From positions 1 to 43,569 of the forward strand of contig JAQCJO010000008.1 in NCBI GenBank assembly GCA_027592925.1: a stretch of DNA of 43,569 bases, read 5' to 3'. Below are positions 16,269 through 24,423 of this stretch, in pieces; the stretch's first letter is position 1, and every line of letters begins with the position of its first letter. The translations under genes and the position numbers were made by a program. This stretch comes from Actinomycetota bacterium. GTDB taxonomy: Bacteria; Actinomycetota; Acidimicrobiia; Acidimicrobiales; Ilumatobacteraceae. The notes below the pieces were generated by a model, which was given only the letters and a program-made list of their open reading frames with translations, ran no database searches and was not told the origin of the DNA.

Positions 16269-17627
16269 ATGAAAGTAAGTCAAAAACGGTTTGTCAAAGC
16301 AGCACTATTTGGCATTGTGGCAGCAAACGCATTACCCACTGTGGCATTTGGTGCCGAAGAGGCTTCGATCCAAGAAGTTGCTCAGGGCCTGCAAACCACT
16401 CTCGACAATGTCTGGATCATGATAGCTGCGACCCTTGTGTTGTTCATGCAGGCTGGTTTTTCCCTTGTTGAGGCTGGGATGATTCGTGCGAAGAGCGTGG
16501 CAAACGTGATGATGAAGAATTTGATGGATCTTTGTCTTGGTGCGCTTGCGTTTTTTGCAGTTGGATTTGCAATCGCGTTTGGTGGAGATATGTCTGGAGT
16601 TGGAAAATTTCTTGGTGGTTCGGGTTGGTTCTTGGGTGAGGGTTCATTTACTTACGGCAACCTGACACCTTCCACCTTTTTCGTGTTCCAAGTTGCGTTC
16701 GCAGCCACAGCTGCAACGATTGTGTCTGGGGCAATGGCTGAACGAACGAAATTTAAATCGTACGCGATCTATTCGATCGTGATTTCAGCGTTAATTTATC
16801 CAATTGTGGTGCGTTGGCAATGGGGTGGAGGATGGTTGTATCAACTTTCTACGCCTTTTCACGACTTTGCGGGATCGAGCATTGTGCACATGACAGGAGG
16901 AGTCGCGGCGTTTGCGGGAGCGAAGGCGCTTGGTCCTCGCATTGGCAAGTACGGTGCCGATGGCACGGTAAAGGTAATCGCTGCTCACTCAATTCCTTTC
17001 GTGCTGATTGGTGTTTTCATCTTGTTTGTTGGCTGGTTCGGGTTTAACCCTGGTTCGCAACTAGGTGCCGATCCAATTATTGGACGTATTGCATTAACCA
17101 CACTGCTGTCTGGTTCTGCCGGTGCGGCGGTAGCAATGCTTGTTACCTGGATGAAAGGTAAGCCAGACGTTGCGATGACTGGCAATGGATTGCTGGCCGG
17201 CTTAGTTGGTGTTACTGCAGGATGTTTTGCCGTAACTACCGTTGGCGCGACAATAATTGGGGCAGTCTCGGGACTGCTTGTAGTTCTTTCTTCCAACTTC
17301 TTTGACAAAATCAAAATTGACGATCCAGTTGGCGCAATCTCGGTACACGGTGTGTGCGGAGCCTTTGGCACCATTGCTGTAGGCCTCTTCTCCAACGAGT
17401 CCTCTGATGGCGTTATTGCTAAGGGATTGTTCTACGGCGGTGGAACCGACCAACTGGTGAGTCAGATCATCGGGGTGGTTTCGATCGCAGCGTTTGTTTA
17501 TATCACTGCGACAATTCTATTTGCAGCTCTCAAGGCGACTGTCGGTCTGCGAGTGAGTGAAGAAGAAGAAATTGTTGGGCTCGATATTTTTGAGCATGGT
17601 GCCCTTGGCTACGGCAGTGGCGAATAG
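16269..17627 (+). CDS. amt: Ammonium transporter (Amt family)
   Basis: A 452-residue ammonium channel with an N-terminal signal peptide (about residues 1-24, ending VAFGA) and then about 11 membrane helices. Diagnostic segments are FMQAGFSLVEAGMIRAKS, HMTGGVAAFAGA and SVHGVCGAFGTIAVGLF, the last two carrying the twin pore histidines. I use ATG 16269, preceded by GGAGG at 16260-16264; the track's 16164 start has no ribosome site and would spoil the signal peptide. No glnK/PII gene follows, unlike the common amt-glnK arrangement. The last 19 nt overlap the convergent capA gene. Probable nitrogen control through the upstream GlnR-like site. Confidence 0.95.
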   Translation: MKVSQKRFVKAALFGIVAANALPTVAFGAEEASIQEVAQGLQTTLDNVWIMIAATLVLFMQAGFSLVEAGMIRAKSVANVMMKNLMDLCLGALAFFAVGFAIAFGGDMSGVGKFLGGSGWFLGEGSFTYGNLTPSTFFVFQVAFAATAATIVSGAMAERTKFKSYAIYSIVISALIYPIVVRWQWGGGWLYQLSTPFHDFAGSSIVHMTGGVAAFAGAKALGPRIGKYGADGTVKVIAAHSIPFVLIGVFILFVGWFGFNPGSQLGADPIIGRIALTTLLSGSAGAAVAMLVTWMKGKPDVAMTGNGLLAGLVGVTAGCFAVTTVGATIIGAVSGLLVVLSSNFFDKIKIDDPVGAISVHGVCGAFGTIAVGLFSNESSDGVIAKGLFYGGGTDQLVSQIIGVVSIAAFVYITATILFAALKATVGLRVSEEEEIVGLDIFEHGALGYGSGE

Positions 17628-18769
17628 GGATTAATAAAGTCGCCGAGAACTCGAGTTGTCCGTCCCAGTGACAACTCGAGTTCTCGTGCAAGACCATACG
17701 AAATTGTTTGAGAACGCAAACTTTTTTGTACGTCGCGAATAACCCAGCCGTGGGTTTTGTCTACCCACGTCGGGTGCATTACCGGTTTTTCAAAGACCGC
17801 TTTGCCAGACGAAGAAATGGTGAGCGCAGTTGTAGCAATTACTGCGTCTTGGCTGTTGATGGGCCAACGTTCGTCGGTGGGCAAATTGGATAACACATTG
17901 CCTAATCCGTACATCACCCACACGCCATTGACTTGATTTGTTGGCTGCACGACGTGAACGTGGTGACCAACGATCAAGTCAACAAGTCCAGATGCGGTGA
18001 GTTCGTCGGCGATTGATGTTTGCATCGAATTGGCGTTCGAGTCTTTTTCGGTTCCCCAGTGCATGCTCACGATGGTGGCTTGTGACCCCAACTCGCGAGC
18101 ACGTTGTGCATCACGCAAAATACGTTGTGTGTTAATGATGGCAGAGCGCCATTGCGTCTCATTGGGCATGATGAGGCCGTTATAACTAAACGTGTACGAA
18201 AGGTGAGAAATCTTGATGCCTCTGACTTCAAAGACAAGTGGCTCTATCTCGTCTGGTGTTCGCGCCATTCCTGATTGTTTTACGCCTACGTCTTGAAGTG
18301 CGTTGACGGTTGCATCGATGCCGTCGTTGCCTCGGTCGTAGGTGTGATTGCTCGCAGTTGAGCAACGATCAAATCCGGCGTCGGCAATGGCAGTGGTGAT
18401 TTCCTTTGGCACACCAAAGAATGGGTATGTCGAAAGCTCTTCGCCATCTGGCGCAATTGGCGTTTCGAGATGACAGACAGCAATGTCGACACCACTTATT
18501 AATGGTTTGATATCTAGAAACATCGGGCGAAAGTCGTAGTCGAGTTGTGTTTCGGCAGTTGAGTTGGCAATTGCCGTGCGCTTGGCTTGATCGATGAGGG
18601 GAGTGTGCGAAAGTATGTCGCCAGTAAAGGCAAAGGTAATTGCTTTCGGTGGCGCAACGGTTGTAGGAGCAATTGAAACCACCGCCACAGTCGATGGTGC
18701 ACCAGAAGTTGTTGCAGTGCAACCTGTCGTGATGCAGGTCAACACAAACATCAATCGACTGCGTTTCAC
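17609..18769 (-). CDS. CapA family lipoprotein (PGA_cap metallophosphatase fold)
   Basis: A 386-residue protein with a lipoprotein-type N-terminus (MFVLTCITTGC, candidate acylated Cys near residue 17), a Thr/Val/Pro-rich linker, then the CapA calcineurin-like domain: FTGDILSH (about 48), CHLETPIA, TASNHTYDRG, VSMHWGTE and VGHHVHVVQP. Relatives are linked to poly-gamma-glutamate capsule assembly, though many actinobacterial ones stand alone and their function is not settled. No capB or capC gene is here. GTG start follows TAGATT by 6 nt. Its 3' end contains a 17-bp perfect inverted repeat and overlaps amt by 19 nt. Confidence 0.87.
   Translation of the reverse strand: MKRSRLMFVLTCITTGCTATTSGAPSTVAVVSIAPTTVAPPKAITFAFTGDILSHTPLIDQAKRTAIANSTAETQLDYDFRPMFLDIKPLISGVDIAVCHLETPIAPDGEELSTYPFFGVPKEITTAIADAGFDRCSTASNHTYDRGNDGIDATVNALQDVGVKQSGMARTPDEIEPLVFEVRGIKISHLSYTFSYNGLIMPNETQWRSAIINTQRILRDAQRARELGSQATIVSMHWGTEKDSNANSMQTSIADELTASGLVDLIVGHHVHVVQPTNQVNGVWVMYGLGNVLSNLPTDERWPINSQDAVIATTALTISSSGKAVFEKPVMHPTWVDKTHGWVIRDVQKSLRSQTISYGLARELELSLGRTTRVLGDFINPYSPLP
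17644..17686 (+). terminator. 17-bp perfect hairpin just after amt, inside capA coding sequence
   Basis: CGAGAACTCGAGTTGTC (17644-17660), a 9-nt loop, then GACAACTCGAGTTCTCG (17670-17686), with no mismatch. It starts 17 nt after the amt stop. No T-run follows on the plus strand. Each arm also contains the self-palindrome AACTCGAGTT. Placement suggests a terminator for amt encoded within the end of capA. Confidence 0.6.
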
Positions 18770-18781
18770 GCAACCAATCTA
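18770..18781 (-). promoter_or_regulatory. Leaderless-type -10 before capA
   Basis: On the minus strand TAGATT (18776-18781) is followed by GGTTGC and the GTG start at 18769. It lies in the 42-nt gap after the dehalogenase gene, so capA may have its own promoter. Confidence 0.45.
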
Positions 18782-18811
18782 TTGCAGCTTGATTACCGCC
18801 GAGTGTGCTTG

Positions 18812-19735
18812 TTATCGCGGATTGTTGGCAATGAACTCAACCATGATGTCGGCCAGTTCTTCACCTTTGTTTTCTTGCAAGAAGTGACCCGCGTCTTTGA
18901 TCGTCACGTGTGGTTGGTTGGCTGCACCTGGCACGTCTCGCACAAACGCTTTTTCACCGCCCGCGGTGACAGGATCTTGGTCGCTAAAGGTGCACAAGAA
19001 CGGTTTTTCAAACTTGCGCAGCACTCCCCACGCGATTTCGTTGTCGCGATTAGATACATCGTCAATCGTCACTGGAACGAATGTTGGGAAGATGCGCGCC
19101 CCCGACTTGTAGGTCTCGTCGGGAAATGGTGCATCATAAGCAGCGACCTCTGTAGAGGAAAGTGCCTTGAGGCTGCCGCCGTTAACAATGGTGCCAACAG
19201 GAAACGTTGGAGTGGTTTGCGAGAAGTTACGCCACTGCATGAATGCATCATTCGAAGAAAAATCTGCTTTTTGACCAATCGGAAGGCCGGTATTGCCAGC
19301 AACGACTCGATCAAATCTTTCTGGCTCGGCGGTGACGAGCCGCAGACCAACAAGTCCGCCCCAGTCTTGACCGAAGAATGTGATGTGGCGAAGTTGCAGT
19401 TTGTCAAAAATCAGTTCACTCATCCATGCAACGTGCCTGGCATATGAGTAGTCGGTTTGTTCAGTTGGTTTGTCAGAGCGACCAAAGCCGACCAAGTCGG
19501 GCGCTACAACTCGGTGTCCTGCTGCGAGCAGGATCGGAATCATTTTGCGATAGAGATAGCACCACGATGGCTCGCCATGCATCAACAACACTGGATCAGC
19601 ATCGCGCGGGCCTTCATCGATGTAATGCACGCGCAACGTGCCGCCCTCGAGGTCGGAAATATCGAAATAGTGTGGCTCGTAGTTATAGCCATCAAGATTG
19701 GCAAAATGTTCGTCTGGTGTGCGCAATGTTTTCAT
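18812..19735 (-). CDS. Haloalkane dehalogenase, DhlA-like (HLD-I)
   Basis: A 307-residue alpha/beta hydrolase. From ATG 19735 (AAAGGA ribosome site 7 nt upstream) the key residues fall where they do in Xanthobacter DhlA: oxyanion HGEPSW (53-58), nucleophile D124 with halide-ligand W125 in GQDWGG, a cap-domain WRNF (W168) as possible second halide ligand, acid D254 in SDQDP and base H284 in DAGHFLQE. These enzymes convert haloalkanes to alcohol plus halide. Gene order MBL hydrolase, dehalogenase, capA on the minus strand, with 19 nt to the MBL gene. An epoxide hydrolase or other ester hydrolase is less likely given the HGEPSW and DW pair. Confidence 0.88.
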   Translation of the reverse strand: MKTLRTPDEHFANLDGYNYEPHYFDISDLEGGTLRVHYIDEGPRDADPVLLMHGEPSWCYLYRKMIPILLAAGHRVVAPDLVGFGRSDKPTEQTDYSYARHVAWMSELIFDKLQLRHITFFGQDWGGLVGLRLVTAEPERFDRVVAGNTGLPIGQKADFSSNDAFMQWRNFSQTTPTFPVGTIVNGGSLKALSSTEVAAYDAPFPDETYKSGARIFPTFVPVTIDDVSNRDNEIAWGVLRKFEKPFLCTFSDQDPVTAGGEKAFVRDVPGAANQPHVTIKDAGHFLQENKGEELADIMVEFIANNPR

Positions 19736-19754
19736 GTTGTTGTCCTTTGCAGTA

Positions 19755-20579
19755 TTAGATGGTTGTTGCTGTGAGATCGTCGCCGAGCACGATTTCGCCT
19801 GCGAAGTGCGCGGCGGCAAGCGCGCGCCACTCTTCTTCTTGGCCAGGCTGAATGCTCGGTACGTAGTGTGTCAAAATCAACTTTTTCACGCCAGCGCGTG
19901 TTGCCGTTTGTGCTGCTTGTTCGACCGTGGAGTGGTAATCCAAAATGTCAAGGAACCGTTTGTTTTTTACAAGGCTGACGAGATCTGCGCGCAATACGGT
20001 TTGCACATATGCATCGGCACCTTTGCAAATGGCGTCCAGGGTTTCGCACGGTATGCCGTCTCCGCCGAGCACAACTGATTTGCCCTCGTGCTCAACACGG
20101 TACGAAACGGTTGGTTCAACAGGTGCGTGATTGGTCTCGCCAACCGAAACCTGTGCTTCGCCGAGCGTGAATGTCATGCCGGGTGTTACTTCGGTGACGA
20201 TGATTTTTGGTTGCCACCACAACGTGTCGGGGTGATGCGCAAGCCGGTAGCTGATGTCGGGAGCAAGTGACGCGAGTATTCCAATCACCACTTCTTGCGT
20301 GCGTGGTGGTCCGTATATATGGAGAGGAGTTTCGGCCTGGCTCATGATGTAGTGCGTGGTGATGACATCGTTGAGATCGGTGAGGTGATCACTGTGCAGA
20401 TGAGTGATGAGTACGCCCGACAAGAAGATGGGTAATGAACCGGCTCCAGTGAGTCGCATCACCACGGCGCGACCAGCGTCGACCAAAATTTGAGTTGCGC
20501 CAGCTTTTACCAACGTTGCTGGGCCACCGCGATTTGCGTCTGGCATTGGACTTCCTGTGCCGAGCAAAATGACTTCCAT
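19755..20579 (-). CDS. Metallo-beta-lactamase fold hydrolase (RNase Z / AtsA-like)
   Basis: A 274-residue MBL-fold protein. I start at ATG 20579, which has AGGAG 5 nt upstream; the track start at 20624 adds residues before the first strand MEVILLGTGSP. The zinc motif is THLHSDHLTDL, and later ligands lie in ETNHAP, LGGD and LTHYVP. The LGTGSP start and VEHEGKSVVLGGD are typical of the RNase Z-like subgroup, which also includes arylsulfatases such as AtsA. It is divergent from a classic sulfatase gene and upstream of the dehalogenase, so a catabolic role is more likely than tRNA processing (inference). Confidence 0.87.
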   Translation of the reverse strand: MEVILLGTGSPMPDANRGGPATLVKAGATQILVDAGRAVVMRLTGAGSLPIFLSGVLITHLHSDHLTDLNDVITTHYIMSQAETPLHIYGPPRTQEVVIGILASLAPDISYRLAHHPDTLWWQPKIIVTEVTPGMTFTLGEAQVSVGETNHAPVEPTVSYRVEHEGKSVVLGGDGIPCETLDAICKGADAYVQTVLRADLVSLVKNKRFLDILDYHSTVEQAAQTATRAGVKKLILTHYVPSIQPGQEEEWRALAAAHFAGEIVLGDDLTATTI

Positions 20580-20692
20580 GAGGTCTCCTGTAGTGCGATT
20601 ACGAACATAGCAAACTTTATGCATACACTATGAGAAAACTTGGTCAATGCAAGAATCGGAACCGAAGTAGTCGGAAGATGGGGAAGAGTGAG

Positions 20693-22969
20693 ATGGCTCA
20701 AAACAAATCGATACACCCAAACGAACCGCATTTTGCAGGAACAATTGATTCGTCATATCAGACGTCCTTACCGGCATGGCCCGAGCTGCCAAAGGGTCTG
20801 CACGGGGCCAACGTCATCACCATCGTTTTTGATGACATGGGTTTTTCTCACCCAAGTTGTTTTGGCAGCACACTCCACACTCCCAACATCGATCGTCTCG
20901 CGCAAAACGGTTTGCGCTACACCGGTTTTCACACAACAGCGTTGTGCTCGCCTTCGCGCGCAAGCTTGTTGACAGGTCGTAATCATCACGCAGTTGGTAT
21001 GCGTGGCGTATCCAACTGGAATACAGGTTTCCCAAATATGCGCGGAGGCATCACTCCGAAGGCCGCCACGATGGCGGAAGTTTTACGACTTGAGGGTTAT
21101 GCAACTTTGTGTGCAGGTAAATGGCACCTTGCACCAATGGAGGAGTGCGCTGCAGCAGGCCCGCACACCAACTGGCCATTGCAAAAAGGATTCGATCGCT
21201 TCTACGGATTTCTGAATGGTGAGACCGATCAGTTTTATCCTGAACTCACTCAGGACAACCAACATGTTTTGCCGCCGCGCACCCCAGAAGAGGGTTATCA
21301 CCTCTCAGAAGATCTTGTTGATCAATCAACAACCTGGATTCGTGATCTGGTTTCGGTGCGACCCGATCGTCCGTTTTATTTGTATCTTGCATTCGGCGCA
21401 CAACATGCACCGCATCATGCACCAGATAGTTATTTGGCAAAGTGGCGCGGCAAGTTTGATGAAGGCTGGGACGTGCATCGCGACGTTTGGTTTAAGCGAC
21501 AGATCGAGATGGGCATTGTTCCGCCGGACACCGTGCTTTCGCCGCGCAACCCTGGCGTGCGCCCATGGGTGGAGCTGAGTGTCAACGAAAAACTGTTTGC
21601 GTGCCGATTGCAAGAAGCTTTCGCGGCAATGCTCGATCACACCGACGCGCAGATTGGTCGCTTGCTCGACTTTCTTGACAAACACAATCTGACCGACAAC
21701 ACCATGATCGCATTGCTTTCGGACAATGGTGCGAGTCGTGAAGGTGGACCACAAGGTGTTGTTGACGAATTTAGTTTTTTTAACGGCATGTGGGAAGACG
21801 TAGACGACATGGTTGCCAACCGGCTTGACGACATTGGCACCAAGAACGCACACTCCAACTATCCGTGGGGTTGGTCGCAAGTGGGCAATACACCGAGTCG
21901 TTGGTACAAGTCGCAAACATACGGTGGTGGAATTCGTGACTCATTGATTCTTCACTGGCCAAAAGGAATTGATCAGCCAGGTGGCATTCGCTCACAGTTT
22001 TGCCATATCACTGACATAGCGCCAACGGTATATGAAGCGCTTGGCATCACTGTTCCGTCTGTAGTCAATGGGCACGGACAAATGCCGATACACGGCGAGA
22101 GCCTGACATACACGTTCAATACTTCAACGCGAGAAACCAAGCGCGGTCCACAGTATTTCGAGATGATGGGGCATCGCGCGATCTGGGCCGACGGTTATAA
22201 GGCGGTCACTTTCCACGACCAAAACGTGCCGTACGAAAACGACACGTGGGGTTTATACAAACTCGACGAAGATTTTTCGGAGATGCATGACTTGTCGGTA
22301 ACACAGCCAGCAAAGCTCAAAGAGATGATTGCGTTGTGGTGGGAGCAAGCAGAGTTACATGGTGTGTTGCCGCTTGACGATCGAGACATCGAGATTTTCG
22401 GTTCAAAGTCGCGTCCTGGTTCGCCGCACTACGGAAACACCTATACGTATTATCCACCCGTTGCGCATATTCCGGCAGATGCATGCCCATTGTTGAGCGG
22501 TCGGGCCTGGACGATTACTGCAGACGTAGTTGTAGGCAATCAGCCGATTGAGGGCGTGATCTATGCACGCGGCGCCCACAACGTCGGACACTCGTTCTTT
22601 GTCAAAGATTCTGTTTTGCACTTTGACTACAACGCGCTTGGTAAGCATCAGCGAGCAAGCGCTCCGATTTCATTGCAACCTGGCAATCATCAGATTGGTG
22701 TTCGGTTCGATCGCGAAGATTCAACAGGCACGATCACGCTGACGGTCGATGGCAAAGATGTTGGCTCGGTGCATATCCCGAAGATTGTTCGAGTGCTGGG
22801 CTCAATGGGAATGGATTTAGGAAGCGATCAGTTGTCGCCTGTGGTCGGCGACTACGTTGCGCCATTTGCATTCAACTCCACTCTCTCGAAAGTGCATTTT
22901 GAAATTCGAAGTCGAGCAACAAAAGCAGACATTGATGCCTTCTTAATCACTGAAGCAGCAAAGGAATAA
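20693..22969 (+). CDS. Type I sulfatase (arylsulfatase family) with C-terminal extension
   Basis: A 758-residue formylglycine sulfatase. The activation motif CSPSRASLLTGR begins at C85, with metal ligands in VFDDMGF and LLSDNGASREGG. The region HITDIAPTVYEALGI marks the end of the catalytic domain, and the last 150 residues or so form a beta-rich extension (IEGVIYARG, ITLTVDGKDVGS) seen in large arylsulfatases such as PAS-type enzymes. I choose ATG 20693, with GGGGAAG 9 nt upstream; 20630 and 20678 are alternatives. No signal peptide is evident, implying a cytosolic enzyme. The formylglycine-generating enzyme is not in the window. Followed after 7 nt by a DinB-like gene. Confidence 0.92.
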   Translation: MAQNKSIHPNEPHFAGTIDSSYQTSLPAWPELPKGLHGANVITIVFDDMGFSHPSCFGSTLHTPNIDRLAQNGLRYTGFHTTALCSPSRASLLTGRNHHAVGMRGVSNWNTGFPNMRGGITPKAATMAEVLRLEGYATLCAGKWHLAPMEECAAAGPHTNWPLQKGFDRFYGFLNGETDQFYPELTQDNQHVLPPRTPEEGYHLSEDLVDQSTTWIRDLVSVRPDRPFYLYLAFGAQHAPHHAPDSYLAKWRGKFDEGWDVHRDVWFKRQIEMGIVPPDTVLSPRNPGVRPWVELSVNEKLFACRLQEAFAAMLDHTDAQIGRLLDFLDKHNLTDNTMIALLSDNGASREGGPQGVVDEFSFFNGMWEDVDDMVANRLDDIGTKNAHSNYPWGWSQVGNTPSRWYKSQTYGGGIRDSLILHWPKGIDQPGGIRSQFCHITDIAPTVYEALGITVPSVVNGHGQMPIHGESLTYTFNTSTRETKRGPQYFEMMGHRAIWADGYKAVTFHDQNVPYENDTWGLYKLDEDFSEMHDLSVTQPAKLKEMIALWWEQAELHGVLPLDDRDIEIFGSKSRPGSPHYGNTYTYYPPVAHIPADACPLLSGRAWTITADVVVGNQPIEGVIYARGAHNVGHSFFVKDSVLHFDYNALGKHQRASAPISLQPGNHQIGVRFDREDSTGTITLTVDGKDVGSVHIPKIVRVLGSMGMDLGSDQLSPVVGDYVAPFAFNSTLSKVHFEIRSRATKADIDAFLITEAAKE

Positions 22970-22976
22970 CACTTTT

Positions 22977-23546
22977 ATGTCAAACGAACTGATTCTCGAC
23001 TCGTTGCAGCGCCGCATGAAGGCCTTGCATTCGCTGTACGACCAGGCTTTAAGTACGATGACGATTGATCATGTCAATCACTTTGAGCGCGAGGGCGTCA
23101 TGCCAATCGCTTTCAGTCTGTTTCACATTGTCAACGTGATTGACGGATCGTTCATGCTGATCACCGGTGTCGCCCCGATCTGGAACGACGAGTGGAAGGC
23201 CCGTGTCAATCCGTCTATTGCCGATCATGGCAAACATAAAACAGTGGAAGAAATGGTTGGCCAACGCATTGGCAACTACGAAGCTTTTCAGGAGTACTTG
23301 CAATTGGTTTTTGGCCGCGTGCACTCATGGCTCGAGACTTTGGATCCAAACGAACTCACCCGTGTCGTTATTGCCCGTCCGTTTCCGCCGCAGATTGAGT
23401 CGACATATTCGGCTCGCGTGGCGGGCGAGGTGGGTATCACGGTGTTGGATGCGGTCGAGTGCTGGATCTACCAACACGGATTGCGTCACATGGGCGAGAT
23501 TGAACTTGCTCGCGGGCTTGTTGGTCTTGGGGGAATGACGAGCTAG
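22977..23546 (+). CDS. DinB-like four-helix protein
   Basis: A 189-residue protein with the DinB/YfiT-like helical-bundle pattern and candidate metal histidines in FSLFHIVNVIDG (about residue 50) and in QHGLRHMGEIELARGLVGL near the C-terminus. Some members of this superfamily are thiol transferases using mycothiol or bacillithiol, others are uncharacterised. It follows the sulfatase by 7 nt and is probably co-transcribed. The stop is 5 nt from the convergent FAH-family gene. Confidence 0.78.
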   Translation: MSNELILDSLQRRMKALHSLYDQALSTMTIDHVNHFEREGVMPIAFSLFHIVNVIDGSFMLITGVAPIWNDEWKARVNPSIADHGKHKTVEEMVGQRIGNYEAFQEYLQLVFGRVHSWLETLDPNELTRVVIARPFPPQIESTYSARVAGEVGITVLDAVECWIYQHGLRHMGEIELARGLVGLGGMTS

Positions 23547-23551
23547 GGCAG

Positions 23552-24403
23552 TTATCTGCAGCGATTGCGAATTATTCCAACGCCCTCAAGGGTTGTCTCA
23601 ATAATGTCGCCGCGCTGCAAGTAGATGGGTGGCTTGTGCCCATGACCAACACCAGCAGTGGTACCAGTAAAAATTGCGTCACCAGGAAACAGCTTGCAGA
23701 TGCCCGAGAGGTACGAAACGATTTCGGAAATGTCGAAGATCATGTCGCTCGTCTTGGTGTCTTGGCGCGTCTGGCCGTTGATCGAGCATGTGAGACGCAA
23801 ATCGTCGCGACTTGGGTTGTCCTGCATGTCGGCAACCCACGGACCCATCGGGGTAAAACCTGTGCGACTCTTGCCAAGGCTGAACTGTGGTGGCACGCCG
23901 CTGTATTGCAGTGTGCGGTCAGAGATGTCTTGGCCTGCAGTGATGCCTGCGATGTGTTTCCACGCATCTGCTTGAGCAATATTGGTGCCACCACTACCGA
24001 TCACAATGACGAGCTCCGACTCGTAGTCGCATGTTGTACCAACAAGATGAACGTCGCCAGAGGGCGTGTTGATTGAGCTTTGAAACTTGGCAAACATGAG
24101 TGGGGTAGTTGGTATTGGGCTACCCATTTCTTCGGCATGCTTTTTGTAGTTCAGTCCTACCGCAAACAGCTGTCGCGGTTGAGGCACGGGACAGTCGAGT
24201 TGTTCGATTGAGCAAATAGTCCCGTCTGTTGAACTCAGCGTTGCAGCATGCGTGCGAAGCGATTGCCAAGCCGAATAGCACGCCATCACATCGCTTGGCA
24301 GCGCGCCGTTGCTGGAGTGCTCAACATCTACAACCCGAAACTCGGTTGATGATCCAATTACAAAATGTGCCCGACCTTGAACCGACGCAAGTTTGAGCGA
24401 CAT
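23552..24403 (-). CDS. Fumarylacetoacetate hydrolase (FAH) family protein
   Basis: A 283-residue member of the FAH superfamily, which holds acylpyruvases, oxaloacetate decarboxylases and 2-oxo-hepta-diene-dioate isomerases. The metal-binding acidic motif is DYESELVIVIG (E-x-E with a later Asp in GITAGQDISDR), followed by GKSRTGFTPMGPW, SDMIFDISEIVSYLS and PGDAIFTGTTAGVG. A role in breakdown of aromatic or diketo acids is probable, but the exact reaction is not determined. It lies 20 nt downstream of the unknown 201-residue gene on the same strand. Confidence 0.92.
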   Translation of the reverse strand: MSLKLASVQGRAHFVIGSSTEFRVVDVEHSSNGALPSDVMACYSAWQSLRTHAATLSSTDGTICSIEQLDCPVPQPRQLFAVGLNYKKHAEEMGSPIPTTPLMFAKFQSSINTPSGDVHLVGTTCDYESELVIVIGSGGTNIAQADAWKHIAGITAGQDISDRTLQYSGVPPQFSLGKSRTGFTPMGPWVADMQDNPSRDDLRLTCSINGQTRQDTKTSDMIFDISEIVSYLSGICKLFPGDAIFTGTTAGVGHGHKPPIYLQRGDIIETTLEGVGIIRNRCR

Positions 24404-24423
24404 AATGATCTTTAGGAACGGAT

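Noticed and set aside
18782-19447. 221-aa plus-strand ORF
   Set aside because: Antisense to the haloalkane dehalogenase, which carries the complete catalytic set.
19755-20579. MBL gene as true RNase Z (tRNA processing)
   Set aside because: Shares the fold and HxHxDH motif, but the catabolic neighbourhood and lack of the family's exosite insertion argue against a firm call.
23555-23566. Small hairpin GCAG-TTAT-CTGC near the DinB/FAH junction
   Set aside because: Only 4-bp arms, expected by chance.
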